A stretch of 64,000 bases of DNA from Holothuria scabra. Lineage: Eukaryota > Echinodermata > Holothuroidea > Aspidochirotida > Holothuriidae. The notes under the pieces are model-generated. The model was given only the letters and a program-made list of their open reading frames with translations. It did no database searches and was not told where the DNA came from. Below are positions 23,357-35,589 of this stretch, one piece after another. Each line of letters opens with the position of its first letter. The stretch's first letter is position 1. A program made the translations under genes and the position numbers. Location: assembly GCA_037179385.1 (NCBI GenBank), contig CM074188.1:22585318-22649317 (forward strand). Reading direction: 5' to 3'.

Positions 23357-25460
23357 AGGCTGATATAATATATAATAAACAGTAATTATGATGGAACAGC
23401 GCCACTCTTTGGCTATAGTGTATGTTTGTTTAAATTGGTAGTAACGGCCTTGTATATTGAGTTAACAACGGCGTGATTATCTTTAACAGCGTTGTAAATT
23501 TTGGTAACCACGGCGAAATTTTAAGTAGCCACCGCTAAATTTCGTTAACAGCGGCGTGATCAGAGGTAACCACGTACTACAAAGGATTAACAACGGCGTA
23601 TTCGGTTTCAACAGCCAGCTAAAAGTTGGTAACGTCCTTGTCGCGATCAACCGCCGGTACTGTAGTTAACCATGTAATTTCAATCAACAACGTGCAAACA
23701 AGAGGTAGTGGCGCTGTTCCAGTTAACGCAAATACAATTAACGACGATGTAAATAGTAGTAACCATGTAAACTTAAATGTCGCTTGTTGTCAATGGCGCC
23801 GTTTAGATAGAAAGCTGCTGGGTGGGGGCGTGGCAAAGTGTTTACCAGTACTTCAACTTTTGATTTGAATTTAAGCTGTGACTGACTTATGACAATCTAA
23901 AGTTACTAAGAACAGTGACATATTGGTGAGTGGAAACGTGTATTCATTGACCGATGCATTTCCCATTTAAAGGCTTTAGGCAATTTATTTGTAATTGATT
24001 TTATATTTCGACAACAAATAGGAAAGGAAATGAAAAGGCAACATTACCTCCTTTCATAAAAGCACTAGACCTAACTGACTTCACCAAGTAATGAATCACA
24101 TCACAGTGCGTTGAAAAATAGAAAAATAAAAGATAAAAACAGAAACCCAGCCCCAGTGACGTAACCAGACTTCGCTGTCGGGGGGGGGGGGGGTGCAATA
24201 GCATAGAGGTTTCCCGATTTTGTACTAGTTGATCTTATGAGTTGATGTACACTGTGTTAGTTTGTAGGTGTCTCAGGGCCTTAAGGGAAGTGTTGTTTTC
24301 GGTGGTGTAGGAAGCAATATGAAAGTGGGTGGGGCGGAACAATTTTGGACCAAAAGGTACAAAAGGTACATTTTTTATGTTAATTTTTACTAATGTTTTT
24401 TTAAAATAATTTTGATTTTTTTTCTTAAAAGTGAACACTACTGTATTAGGTACGTACCGAAAATTTTGGTCCTTTTACACATTTGTAAATGTGGAGCTTG
24501 CATTTCAGAAAATAGATTAGAATCAGTGTTTCCTGTAAGGAAATTTGCATATTTGGGGGACTATCGAAGAATCTGCGTTTCCAATTAGCATATATCTGAG
24601 ATAGCATGTCGATAGGACCGTCTTATCTAAGGAGTGCGGAGTGAGACTTCACTGCGACATTCAAAATACTCTCGAAACTTTCTTGCATTTTTTAGACAAA
24701 TATGAAAGCCTATATTGAAGGATATTTTAGGTAAACGGCACTGTAGCTGTTCGGAAAAGTTTTCCACTGACTGCATTATCAACGATCCCTTAGTGCTTGA
24801 AGGGTAATTTAAGGCGAGCGAACGCGTGGAAAATTTTGCCTTTTCTAAAACTAACAATTTTTAATATGGAACTTTTATAAGGAAGAATTCGGAATTTTAT
24901 GAAGGGAAACTTGGAAAAACCGCACTGTATTTGACTGGTGTCTCAAATGGCAAATTTTTTACGCCACTGCTCTGCAACATTGAACATTGATAAAATTTTG
25001 GACCCTTCAATAACTAAAGAATCCATCTACACGACTGACAGGGTTGAAAGGCATCTGATGACAGGTGTTTATGAGATCATTTGAGTACGGTTGGCCAATA
25101 ATTCCCCTGCCAAGAGTAAGAAGTCTTGCTAGAAAGACTATCTTCAGTTGACAGAAATTTTTGAAAAATCGGGACCCCTCAGACAGCCGGAAATGGCATG
25201 TCTCGGGCTTGTAAGTAGTAGCTAAGTTTTCCGATTATTCTTGCAAATGTGAACACCACTGTATTAGGGATAAATTGCGGCGCGCGAAGCCTGCCGAAAT
25301 TTCCGCCCTTTTGAAACATTAATATGTTGATATGGAGCTTGTATTACAGAAAGCTTTGGATTCTGGGTTTCCTGTGAGGAAGTTTAGAGAGTTGGGGGAT
25401 TTCTGAAGAATCTGCACCTCCTTCAAATATTGGTGGCAAATCTGAGAACGGCTGCTCTTC

Positions 25461-25545
25461 TAAAATCCTCCCAACTGTCTGACAAAGAGCCGTTCGGCGA
25501 AATCAAACTATAAACTGCTTCCCGAAGAAGCTAGATTGCACGACG
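25461..25545 (+). repeat. Dispersed repeat R1, partial copy
   Basis: Shares GAGCCGTTCGGCGAA, ACTGCTTCCCGAAGAAGCT and a TCCTCCC start with the other R1 copies. Confidence 0.6.
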
Positions 25546-26254
25546 ATTGACGCTACACAATGTTATCTAAGGCCTACGAGCTGACACTTTACGATGACAT
25601 TTCAAAAGTTTCCCAAACTATTTAGACATTTTATTTCAAAATCAAAATCTTTCATTGAAGAATATGGAATTCTATGAAAGACAGTAAACAAAATTGGTAA
25701 TATAGCTGCCAGTGTCTATTGATGACATGGCGTCACATATGGTAAATATCCGATTTTGTCATTTCCAGAGCTCGGAGAAGTTTGCCAAACCGACTTATGT
25801 GCGAGAACAAATGCACCTCACGTTCCAGGTTTGCTCTTTTTGAGATTTTGAACAATGAATAAGGGTTTTTGACCCGGAAGATGGGGGGGGGGGGAGGGAG
25901 CATGCTCCGCCTCCTCATTTTTCACAGGGGAGACTGTCGCCGCCCAGCCCCCACTTTCTACGCCTATGATTGTGTTGTGGACGGCTCCTCTCCTCAAACA
26001 CCACCATCTGAATATAATTTTGATTACTTTTCACCCCCTGGCCCTTTGCAGAGAGTCGGGAGGACTTTGGAGAAAGATTACTTTTCACATCCCAAATGCG
26101 AGCAAATTTAATGCAATATTGTCAACACTTACATGACTTGGTGTCTTCAGGTAAAATGAAAAATTAACACGAACTCAAGTTTGACAATTCATATGTCAAC
26201 ATGAAAATATATCTGGTATGTAACATCCAAATAAATTTTTTAAAGGTTAAAGGA

Positions 26255-26805
26255 GGGTGGAGATGGCTCGGTGGTTTGAGCGTACTGCCGCATGCTGAAG
26301 GTCCCCGGATCAAATCCCGGTGGAACCACTTGGAAATTTTCCGGGGTCTAAAAATTAGCTTGTTCAGCATAGCTGTTTACAGTGATGCTGAGGGGATTAA
26401 AACTTGGTGAATTACAAAATTGGGTATTTGGTTGTCCGTTTCAGGAAGTTGTCCGTTTCAGGAAGTTGTGAGACTCAGGAAGTTGTCCGCTTGCTCAGTT
26501 CAGCTGTTGAGCAGAGAGCTCCACCCCTCCAGCCTTTGGGAAAGTGGCTAAAGACTGGGGATAAGCTCACGTCCGTCGGATGGGGACGTTAAATGGCGGT
26601 CCCAGGGGCAGGATTGGGAGCGATTAGTACACGCCTGCCTCGTTACCTCTGAGCACTAGTCGAAAAGAGACGGCGAAGTTCGCCGGTGTTTATCCACGCT
26701 CACTCTGGCATGATTAGGGCCTGGACTTCAGGGCATCTTATGGGGCCTTGGCCCTCCTTTGCCCTTCAACCTGTTATTTTATGTTGTGTTATGTTATGTT
26801 ATGAA
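26255..26805 (+). mobile_element. tRNA-derived SINE
   Basis: The head has an RNA polymerase III box A (TGGCTCGGTGGTTTGAG, 26264-26280) and box B (GGATCAAATCC, 26307-26317) at tRNA-like spacing. A body of about 480 bp follows, and the 3' tail is TTATG repeats near 26,775-26,803. It lacks a clean cloverleaf and has a long body, so it is a SINE rather than a tRNA gene. Confidence 0.75.
26434..26488. repeat. Short tandem repeat within the SINE body
   Basis: Two to three units of about 18 bp containing CAGGAAGTTGT. Confidence 0.7.
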
Positions 26806-27137
26806 AAGAAACACGCTTGATGTTCGTGGTCTCCTTGCGTGAACGGTCTTTAAATGTGGGCTGTGTTGTCCTATAATTATGTTCCATTCGTCAAATGGTC
26901 CTTTTTTGAATGTGTTGATGACTGGATCAAAGTCAATACTCCCAGTTGCTTTCTCTAACTGTCTAATGAGGAGAGCAAGAGGGGAAATCTTTCCTCCGAT
27001 AAAGAGGACCTCAGATATTAAGCTTGTTAACTTTAGGCGACTAAATGAATGTTCATATATTTTCCTAAATGAATGTTCATATATTGACCAAAACAGTTTG
27101 AATGCAGATCAGTCTTGCTTTTGATGTTATAGTTGGC

Positions 27138-27322
27138 TCATTTTCTTTTATTTTTATTTTTTCCTTTCCCCTCCTTTTCCGTTTTCCATTTTTATTCTAC
27201 CTTTCTTTCCTTCCCCTCTTCTTTCTCTCCTTCCTTTTCTCTTCTTCACTCTCTTTTCCTCATTTTCCTTTCTTTCCTTCCTCTCCCGTTTTTTCTTCCC
27301 TTCCCGTTTTTTCTTCCCCCCC
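27138..27322. repeat. Polypyrimidine tract
   Basis: About 185 bp of almost pure C/T on the plus strand, next to the right end of the hAT-like element. Reading frames through it are compositional artefacts. Confidence 0.85.
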
Positions 27323-28279
27323 GCCCTGGTTACGCCACTGCCCAGAAGGTTCTCAATTCCTTTCCTATGATATATTGAGATTGTGTTACAAGCTTTTCAA
27401 CTTTTGGTCTTTGGAAACCCCAAGTCATCTTTAAATTACACCAAAACCATAAAAAATAATTTCCTTAATATTGGCAGCCCACATGCGATGCGATGTAGAG
27501 TGCCCCTCGAAGTTACCCTTCTTGAGATAAGTGTTTTGACCTGTGATGACCTTGCATGATCTTTGGGCCCCAACAAAACATTATGATTCATCTACAGAGT
27601 GTGGACAATCCATCACATGAGCTGGTTGAGTGCTCAGAGGGGAATAAAAAAAAACACAAAACACAATGAAAGGAGGTAATGCTGGCTTTTCATTTCTTTT
27701 CCTATTTGTTGTGGAAATATAGAGCCAATTACAAATAAATTGCCTAAAGCCTTTTAGTCGGAAATACAATGAATACAAGCTTCCACTCACCAATATGTCA
27801 CTGTTCTTATGTAACTGTAGATTGTCATAATCCAGTCACAACAAAAAAAGCAAAAGTGGAAGTACTGGTAAACACTTTGCCACGCCTCCACCCAGCAGCT
27901 TTCTATCTAAACGGCGCCATTGATTACAAGCGCCATTTTAGTTTACATGGTTACTACTATTTACATCGTCGTTAATTGTATTTGCGTTAGCTGGAACAGC
28001 GCCACTACCTCTTTGCAGGTTTTTGATTGAAATTACATGGTAACCTACACGGGCGGTTGATCGCTACAAGGACGTTACCAACTTTTAGCTGGCTCTTGAA
28101 ACCGAATACGCCGTTATCAACCTCTTTTAGTACGCGGTTACTTCTGATCACGCCGCTGTTAACGAAATTTAGCACGTGGTTACTTAAAATTTCGCCGTGG
28201 TTACCAAAATTTACCGCCCTGGTAATGATAATCACGCCGTTATTAACAAGATTTGCGTAGATCGCGTTCCATAGCTGTC

Positions 28280-29160
28280 GGGTAGAATTACAAAACAGCG
28301 ATCAACTGATAGCAGCGATTTTCTAAGATATTGCAGTATTGTATTCTTTCTGACAGGACTGCATTTTTGGACAAAGTATCTTCTGTCCCCCTCCCCAAAA
28401 TAATATTAACTGTATAGTGTCAGTTAGAAAAGAAAATGGTACAATATCGAGGTAAAATCAATTTAACTTTTTACCCCTCTAACAATTGAAGTACGAGTCT
28501 CAAAAGGGGACATTTTTTATTTAGCCATTGTACGAAAAAGCACAAAATAGTTGCACCATTGTTCATATTTTCTCATTTGAAAAGTGTCATTTTCCGCGAT
28601 CTTGAGGGTCCTTGTATTATCCGGGCAAATTAAAGTAGCTCTTCCCCTTCATGATTGCGTCATGGGGATGGTTTTGGAGCATGTCATGAGGGATGGATCT
28701 AAGTAAAAAAAGAAATACCTTCTTTGAGTTACAAGGTAATAACTAGTTAGTTAGGTCCAACATGCAACAAATAATTGATCTTTGATCCGGAACATCACGT
28801 ACCTAACCGTCGCGTGTCGTCTGTTTTGCAGACTCAGAACAAATCAGTTGGATGTATATCACAAGGGAGCTGCCGTTAAAGTGGCTCCTTGGTATTATTC
28901 CACCTTATACCTTCATAAGGTGAATGTCTACAAGTCTGCGTGTTTCTGCTTTTGAATACTGATCGTTTTATTCAAAACAGTTAACGAAATATTTTAAACC
29001 AAGTAAAATAACGGTAGGCGGTGCGCCATCTGACGTTCCTATAAGTCGGTGAATCTTGTATATTTTTTAGGAAAGGCCCGAAATCATCATTTATGATTTC
29101 ATGCGAAAGATTTCATGGTTTTTAAATTTTATTGCCGGGTGTGAATATATTTGGTTAGTT
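28280..29160. other. No recognisable gene
   Basis: Between the long inverted-repeat element and the PLE 3' end I see no coding or structural signal. Confidence 0.5.
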
Positions 29161-29165
29161 CTTAT

Positions 29166-29236
29166 GACCAAGCTAGACCGGTTTCTGTTGTCTTGCTCAT
29201 TCACTTTGTATGGCGCAGCTTCATCAGTAGCGGGTC
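29166..29236 (-). ncRNA. Hammerhead ribozyme candidate of PLE family B (decayed)
   Basis: On the minus strand: helix I 5' strand GACC-C-GCTA, core CTGATGA (29227-29221), helix II region, GAAA (29085 relative label avoided: bases 29185-29182), then CCGG, the cleavage-type UC, and helix I 3' strand TAGC-TT-GGTC. Helix I pairs 4+4 bp around a small internal loop. Helix III would be minimal, with the self-complementary ACCGGT. Helix II is weak: GCTG against CAAC has one mismatch, and an A-A occupies the core-proximal position. Hammerheads at PLE termini are established; activity here is doubtful. Confidence 0.5.
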
Positions 29237-29274
29237 GTCGTATGCGACATGGATTTAAATATTCGTGATTGCTT

Positions 29275-29640
29275 CTAACAGAGCATCAGGGAAAGTATCG
29301 TCTGAGTTTTGTACTCCGTTTTCCCTAGAACTCGTAAACCTTGATTTAACAAGGAAATCTTTTTGAAATTTTTTGACCTTTTGTAGGCGATGATTGGTTG
29401 TTCTGGGAACAGTTTGTATAATTGCGGGATTTGGGTTATAAGGTGGCAATTTTTTAATAAGGCCCGTTTCAATCGCATTGTTTTAACATGCGGGATGTAA
29501 ACAAGTTTAAAAACCAATTGTGGGTTTACTACCTTTTCTTTCTCAGTTAGGAGGGTTTTACGGTTAGCATATACCACATAACTGGTGGCGCTGTCGATTT
29601 CCTCTTGTGAATAATTTCGCATCAGCAGTTTCTCAGTGAA
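29275..29640 (-). pseudogene. PLE family B, C-terminal region of the RT protein
   Basis: Encodes LLTEKEKVVNPQLVF, ALLKNCHLITQIPQLYKLF and QPIIAYKRSKNFKK, the conserved segment after the PLE RT core (the pattern P-IAYRR-K-NL). No GIY-YIG core is found downstream before the hammerhead-like motif, so this family either lacks it or has lost it. It is beyond the palindrome limit, so the right arm has no counterpart. Confidence 0.6.
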
Positions 29641-29876
29641 GGAGTTGCGTGCCTCCAGAAAGTCACTTTCGTTATTGCACAGGCGGGCTTATCTAAGTAC
29701 TTCGCCTTTGATAAAGCCTTTAAAAGTGGCTAGTGGACGTGCTGAATTCCGATCTAGATACTGGTAGGTTTCCGTGGATTTGGTATAGACTTTAGTGTCA
29801 AGGAGGCCAGTAGAGCGGAAACGTTCGCCTTTGAATATTTCGAGATCAAGATAAGTAACTTTCATGTCAGAAGCTT

Positions 29877-31314
29877 CTACCGTGAACTTAAAATGTTCGT
29901 GTGCTCATTCAACCAGGTCACCAGATTTTCAAGTTCCTTTCGTGTGCCATTGTACAATAATAGGATGTCGTCTCTATGGCGAAGCCATTTAATAATATTG
30001 GTATCTGTCGGTAAAATGCGATTTTCTAGGTGGTGCATGACAATATCGCAGATTTCAGGGGAGGCTTGACTGCCCATTGCGCATCCTATCGTTTGTAGGA
30101 AAAATTGGCCATCGAATTCAAAACAGTTTTTCGTGAGAATTAGTTTGACCAGATTACGCATGGAACGGGGTGATATTTTCTTCATATCATAGTAATTTTG
30201 CGGGGCTTCCGCATATGCTTTTTGTACGACATCCAATGCTTCCTTTTGTGGAGTGTTTGTGTACATAGACACTATATCGAGGGTAGCGAGTAAGACATTG
30301 TCTGGTAGGGGGTGGCTTCCAGGATTTTAAGAATGTGATTTGTGTCTTTCACATACGTGGCTTGTCTTATGACAATCGGGAGCAGGAAATAATCCATAAA
30401 TTCAGATATTTTTTTCTGTCAGAGATCCGTTGCCGCTTATGATAGGGCGGCCGGCTTTATGTACCTTAGGAAGTACGTATATGACCGGGATACGGATTTT
30501 GTGGTTATTTGGGTTGAGATAATTAAATGTCTCCTCATTAATCTCCTTGTTAGAGAACATATCTCGGAGGGTCGAATAAACCATGATTTTGGTATCGGGT
30601 GTTATTTCGCCCTCCAGATTTTGGTACGGATGACCTTTTAATTGCCTTTCAATTTCGACTTTGTAGTCGGTGCGATTCAGAATTGCTATACCCCTGCCTT
30701 TATCAAAAGGTTTCAGAATAATCGTCTGGTCTTTGGCTATTTGCCGTAGAGCGATTTGTTCTGCCTTTGATGTGTTACTTTTAGTATTATTAATTGGTAT
30801 TGCAGCTAATTCTTCGGCTTCGAGATAGTCCTCCAAGTCTCGGCTGTATGTCACTCGTGGTGACCAGGTCGAGGGTAGGCGGAACTAAGTTAGAGAGAGA
30901 ACCATGCATTTTATTTTGCATTATGTATCGAATTCTCATTTTTCGTGTTAGATCTTTTAATGATCTGAGAATTTCGAGACGGTTTGGTTTATCGGGGGTT
31001 GTTATAAATTTTAATCCTTTACCGAACGCAATAATCTCTATTTTTGATAGTTGTCTATCAGAGAGGTTTTTGACGTACTTGGAGGATTCTTTCGCCTTTT
31101 CATTAAGATTATGGGCGTGTTTTTGACTACGTGGAGTCTTAGCTTTCCTTTGCTGGGCATGGGACCGTTTTCTGCTTTTTTTAGCTTTAGCGGATTGGGT
31201 AAACTTACGTCTTTTATTTGACGGGGTATATGGGTTAGTATCCTTAGAGATAAGAGACACATGATACAAAAGCATGTTTGTAGAGGAAGAGAGACCGTTC
31301 TTTCTGAAATTCAT
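29877..31314 (-). pseudogene. PLE family B reverse transcriptase, left arm (frameshifted)
   Basis: In order: RKFTQSAKAKKSRKRSH basic region; YVKNLSDRQLSKIEIIAFGK; TIILKPFDKGRGIAILN; IPVIYVLPKVHKAGRPIISG; after an A-run frameshift, a DYFLLPIVIRQATYVKDT stretch; MSMYTNTPQKEAL; IGCAMGSQASPEI; and WLRHRDDILLLYNG with the catalytic RDD. These are Penelope-like RT motifs in canonical order. Frameshifts near 30,840, 30,415 and 30,275 split it. The right arm carries the same element with additional lesions. Confidence 0.8.
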
Positions 31315-31344
31315 GGTGGTCCTAAAAAGAGCCGTTAAAATGAC

Positions 31345-31956
31345 TTAAAAGTCGGGTTCCAGGTCTGGTCTACCTTCGGTACGGGTGGTGGCGCCTTTCT
31401 GACTTTTGTTGTGTCGGTTGGCGAGTTTAGCTTCCGTTCTCTGCAGCGACTTCTGAAGAAAATGTTTAAGCAACCTCTTCACCTCGACGCTTTGTAGCTC
31501 GTTCTTGAGATCAGCCAAGGCTCTTTCTTCTTTCTCCTCGAACCGTTCCTTTTGCCTTTTAGCTTGGCGGGAGAGCTCCTGTCTCCAAGCTTGACCGAGC
31601 CGCTTGCCTGTCTGAAGGAGGACAGAATTCCAGGAATCTCTCAATTCCTCAGAGCAGTTCAAGGACCAGGGCAGCTTGGGTAGGTTTCTATGAACCCGGA
31701 GGTGTTGTGGAACGTTGTCCGTTGATAATTGGGAATCGAGCCGTTTGATCTCGTTGGTAAGACTGATGACAGGTGCCTGCAGTTGTTCGAGAGCAGGTAG
31801 GTGTTGTCTGAACTTCTTAAAAGTGTCGTTTTGCAGACGGTTTGGGTCGGTTTCCTGCTTCTTCGGGCTTTTCTGGCCGGGTTGTATTACTGCTTCGTCT
31901 TCAAACAAATCTTTAGAGATTGGAGAATTTGGTATCTCAGGGATTAGTTTATCCAT
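31345..31956 (-). CDS. PLE family B ORF1 (coiled-coil protein), left arm
   Basis: An uninterrupted 203-codon frame begins MDKLIPEIPNSPI just upstream of the RT frame. Its second half is rich in Lys, Glu, Arg and Gln with helical spacing (ELSRQAKRQKERFEEKEE), suggesting a coiled coil and nucleic-acid binding. The right-arm copy at 58,667 is broken by a 5-bp deletion. Function is inferred from position within the PLE only. Confidence 0.6.
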   Translation of the reverse strand: MDKLIPEIPNSPISKDLFEDEAVIQPGQKSPKKQETDPNRLQNDTFKKFRQHLPALEQLQAPVISLTNEIKRLDSQLSTDNVPQHLRVHRNLPKLPWSLNCSEELRDSWNSVLLQTGKRLGQAWRQELSRQAKRQKERFEEKEERALADLKNELQSVEVKRLLKHFLQKSLQRTEAKLANRHNKSQKGATTRTEGRPDLEPDF

Positions 31957-32450
31957 TGTACCAAGGGATTCTCCAGATGCAATTCGTCCAGCTTACAAGT
32001 GGTCAAGACGCGGTCACAGAGTATACTTGGTCAGAGCGTTTAAATCGTTGAAAGGTGTCACCTGGTTTATGAAACTTCCCGTAGTTATTTTGCCATTCAT
32101 AAGTAAAAACATATTTTTCAAGGGCACTTTTAGTAGAGGTACGGACCGTAGGATTATGTTTATTCGTGCACAATCGAAATGTTTTAAGAGTTCAAACTCA
32201 AATGATCTTTAGAAGTTGCGGGGTTTTATCAGAAACATAATTTCCAAAGACTACTACAGTCCACACTCCATGTATATTGCCCCATATCTTAGATCAGTGA
32301 TAGATTTTCAGTGAGCTGAACCCCCTCCCCCCCTCGTATGGTATAGGTAGAGTTGAAGTGACAAGATTGTGTTCAAGAGATTATTTTTGTTCTGAAATAT
32401 TTTCCATACAGAGCCGTAGTGACTAACTTTGATTTAATAATGCATTTGAC

Positions 32451-32690
32451 CTACCATTGATCATTTTGGGATTCCAAATTTTCTGTCACACTGATCTCCC
32501 TAAAATCGTCGGAAAGCCCCTTGCTGACCAAGCTTAACCCCAAGCAGCAACTACACCACACCGGTGTTTCTAACCGGTTCTTTGAGAAATTTCTGGTCTT
32601 AGTGAGCAGTTCGGATAAAGTTGTGTATAGCTTTTGCATATTTTGCCGGCGAAACTGGGTCAATTTCTGGTAAAGAGAGTGTGGCCTTAA
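32451..32690 (-). other. Conserved open frame of unknown function, left-arm copy
   Basis: Encodes LTQFRRQNMQKLYTT then NRLETPVWCSCC and ends NDQW-stop. The right-arm copy at 57,934-58,165 differs by one residue. It is preceded by a pyrimidine-rich tract and AG, so it could be an exon, or the 5' part of PLE family B. No domain recognised. Confidence 0.35.
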
Positions 32691-33305
32691 AAACAGAAGA
32701 CGAAATTAAAATACCAAAGAGCACAAAAGAAAATTTTATTTTTTTCGGTTGATTTATTCGGACTAGTATTCAGGTTTACAATGTGAAGATATAGATTGAT
32801 TGTCTACATTGTACGCGCCTTGAAGAGAACTATACACGTTTTTGCTACATCTCTTCTACTCTAAATATCCATAATAACCCTATCTTAGGGGAGGGTCCAT
32901 TCCCCTGGTCAGATAAAAAAGTAGAAAAGAATTTTCTCCAAACCCATTCGTATCCATCAATATTTTTCCACCCCGACTCCATTCAAGATTTAAACTGTTT
33001 TATACATAAACAATCATCACTTAATACTAGACACTCAGAGAGACAAATGGCTCTTTCCTCCACCACACACCTCAGCTTTCAGTGAATTCCTTTTAAAGTA
33101 TTTCCTCGATTTATATATGAACTTAACTGTTTCTTCCATTTTTCCTTTCAACAATTGTCTGTGAAGCAAAATTCCGATATCCCAGTGTTTTCTCCATTTT
33201 GACGGATAGATAGTTGCATGTTTCTTCAAAATTGCAGATTGACCATATATTTGTAAAATTTCTTTTGGCAAACTATCTCAATGTCAGATTAAGATTTCTA
33301 CTTGC

Positions 33306-33835
33306 CTATATGTCTATTCCAAAAATTTCATCAAAGAGAGACCTTCTAGGTTTAGGGTATTTACATTTTAATCTATAGCATTTACGGTAAGCTCCCATTG
33401 GGAGAAGAAAATGTGGATCTGGGTCATCTCCTTTATTGAATTCAAAGCAAAAAAAATGTAAATCGGACTCGGGGCAACCAACCCCCGAAGTGTTTAGCTT
33501 CACTGTCACTTCAGGGAATTGTAGCGGCGTTCCTCTGACAAATGGTATCGCCTTTTGTGTCTCATTCAGTATATCTAGCTGGTATTGATCTTTTGTCCCA
33601 GAACCCGTATCTGCGTCGGTTAGGAAAACGCCGAGTTTCCATAAACCGGTTCCCCGTATAGTTGTTGATGCGGAGTGTAAATATAAAGTCAGTTTTATGC
33701 GGATCGTGGTGAGACAATTGTTCCAAAAATAACAAACGTCATAGCCTCTCACGTAAACTGAAGGTATGATTGGCTGCAACTTTTCTTCCCCGGTCTCGTA
33801 AACGTTTGGATAGGTTTCACGCAATGCTTCCCGAC
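33306..33835 (-). CDS. Secreted two-domain protein, copy B, exon 3 (domain B, terminal)
   Basis: Acceptor TATAG at 33840-33836. The exon opens with GT completing a split Gly codon, then REALRETYPN, and runs about 175 codons to a stop at 33,306. Domain B: GYDVCYFWNNCLT, LWKLGVFLTDADTGSGTKD, TSGVGCPESDLHFFCFEF, then KCYRLKC. It parallels domain A in exon 2 (LWRLGIFGNE, IGC, LCVEF, SCQELEC), so the two exons encode duplicated domains with conserved cysteines. The C-terminus is LFDEIFGIDI. The frame is intact, but this copy has no exon 1. Confidence 0.8.
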
Positions 33836-34319
33836 CTATAAAAGAATGAAAGAGCTTTCAGTCAAGATTATTTCATTCCTTTGCAGACTGAGAAAATGCA
33901 GCTACTCCAATATGTTAATTTCTTGTCTTTAATCGTGACGTCACAGTTGTAGCTAGGAAGAGCTGTCGGTGAAAACACCTACGTTCATAGATCAATTTCT
34001 CTCGCCCTCAATAAGCGTTTAAAGGGCAAGAGAAGTCAACCCAGCTTGAAGTACAAGTAAAGAACAGTGTCCTAGTAAAATACACTGTCCTCTCGAGAGA
34101 CGTGTTGCAGTATGTTTTCGCCTTACATGTGAAATTTACTAAGAGTAGCTGCTTGGTTTACTTGCTGTCTATATTGAAGTCCTAAAACATTATGAAAGAT
34201 ACTTTGAAGAGGAATAAGAATTTTTTTTTGAGATTTAGCTGCACGTTGCTTCAAAATAAGTTTGAGGTGACTGCAATTGCCCAACGTGCTATGATTTGGC
34301 ATTCTAGTACTTTCAAATG

Positions 34320-34450
34320 TTCTGAGGGCCGCTAAGTTTGTCATGTGTTGTCTTTCAGAGGACGCGTACCTTCTTCGGGAAGCAGTGTCAAGTTTGGTTC
34401 CTCGAACGGCCCTTTGCCAGACGGTCGGGAGGACTTTAGAAAAAGTACTT
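34320..34450 (-). repeat. Dispersed repeat R1, left-arm intron 2 copy
   Basis: Mirror of 50,520-50,648 in the right arm and homologous to the R1 copies at 1,664 and 44,516. Confidence 0.65.
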
Positions 34451-35589
34451 GTAAGCTTAAAGGAATTCGTCCAATGTTTACGTTTGCCGACAAAGTTACC
34501 CAGATGTTGAGATGAGTCACGTGATTTAAGACTAGAACCACTGCAGTGGAAATTTTGCCACAAGCCAAAGTAAGTAATTTGGTTTACCTTGAGAATATGC
34601 AATATTTTAAAGAATGGTTATTCAAATCAAGTATTGATATGCTAGAAAAGTTCAAATTCTAGGCCTTCTGGTGAGATTTGACTGAAAACTTTTGTTTGAT
34701 ATAAGCAAGTAGAAACTGCCACATTTTCAATAAAAGAAAACTTTAGTCAAGCAGATATAACATATCTTAACATTAATGAACACTCTTCATTGTCCTTTGT
34801 TTTTGTTTAGACAATTTTCTCTATAGTCCCTTGTTATCAATGTCATGAGAACCTTAAAAGAAGGGATTAAGATCATATAATATCAAGTTTAATATGTTAG
34901 AGGGACGCTTATTCTAAGTATTTTGGTGAAATTTGCATTGAAATCCGATGTGCAGTTCTCAAAATATAAGCAGGTAAACTTGTTAAATTTTCAGCAAACA
35001 GGGAACTTAAAGCAAGCACATATGACATCTTATTCCCACATAAATGGTAGTGGACAGTCTTTTGTTTTTCTTAAAACTTTGCAGCATATTTTCTCGTCAA
35101 CGGTCCCATATTATCAAAATGTGATTGCATAAGTGGCATGATAACTTTTCAAACATTGCAATTTAAATGGGAGGACTTATTCCTATTAACGCCAAGGTCA
35201 ACACAACAGTCTGAAAAACAAAGGGAAACAAAACATTCATTGTCATTGTGAGGAAGTTATGTAATCTCTGCTGCCCTTAAGATCGTTTTGGAACACAAAT
35301 CTAGTAACTTCATTTGATAATATTTCGAATTATAAATGTGCAGTTTCTTGTGGAAACTGCATCAATAGGATATTGTGATACTAATTTTCAAAGAACTGTA
35401 TATTTCTTTTGATAAAATGCATTGTGGGGAATCTGTGTTTCCATCGCGGCACATTAACTTTACCTTGCATTCCATTTCTTTATGAAATTGATGCTGCTGC
35501 TGAGAATATTCAGCAACGATGTTTGCTATTAACATTTGTTGTAGGCACGGATTTATATACATGGGCAGAGAATGTATCATGTACGTCCC

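Larger units (their letters stand above)
24154..27340. mobile_element. hAT-like element (3.2 kb), nested
   Basis: The left end CAGTGACGTAACCAG and right end (reverse complement) CAGTGGCGTAACCAG agree at 14 of 15 positions. Flanks CCCAGCCC (24146-24153) and CCCAGAAG (27341-27348) could be a diverged 8-bp duplication. CAGTGGCGTA ends and 8-bp duplications are typical of hAT elements. It lies inside the long inverted-repeat element and contains a SINE and a pyrimidine tract. No transposase frame was recognised, so it is probably non-autonomous. Confidence 0.55.
23417..28274. mobile_element. Long inverted-repeat element with GTTAAC/CGGCG motif arrays
   Basis: The left arm (about 23457-24058) and right arm (about 27660-28250) are inverted copies of about 600 bp. 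The outer 200 bp of each arm repeats a loose unit GTTAACnnCGGCGT every 20-35 bp, alternating with GTAACCACG variants. The interior holds no transposase I recognise, and most of it is a nested hAT-like element. The outermost 18 bp and 30 bp occur together at 13,423-13,478. The repeated subterminal motif could be a transposase-binding array; the superfamily is unknown. Confidence 0.65.

Noticed and set aside
26255..26330. Free-standing tRNA gene
   Set aside because: Pol III boxes are present, but the acceptor stem is poor and a 480-bp body with a TTATG tail follows, which makes it a SINE head.
27102..27434. Phe/Ser/Leu-rich 110-codon frame
   Set aside because: Product of the polypyrimidine tract.
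34123..34602. Open frame of 159 codons, mirrored at 50,366-50,785
   Set aside because: Conservation is explained by the palindrome; it runs through the R1 repeat, which also occurs without this frame.
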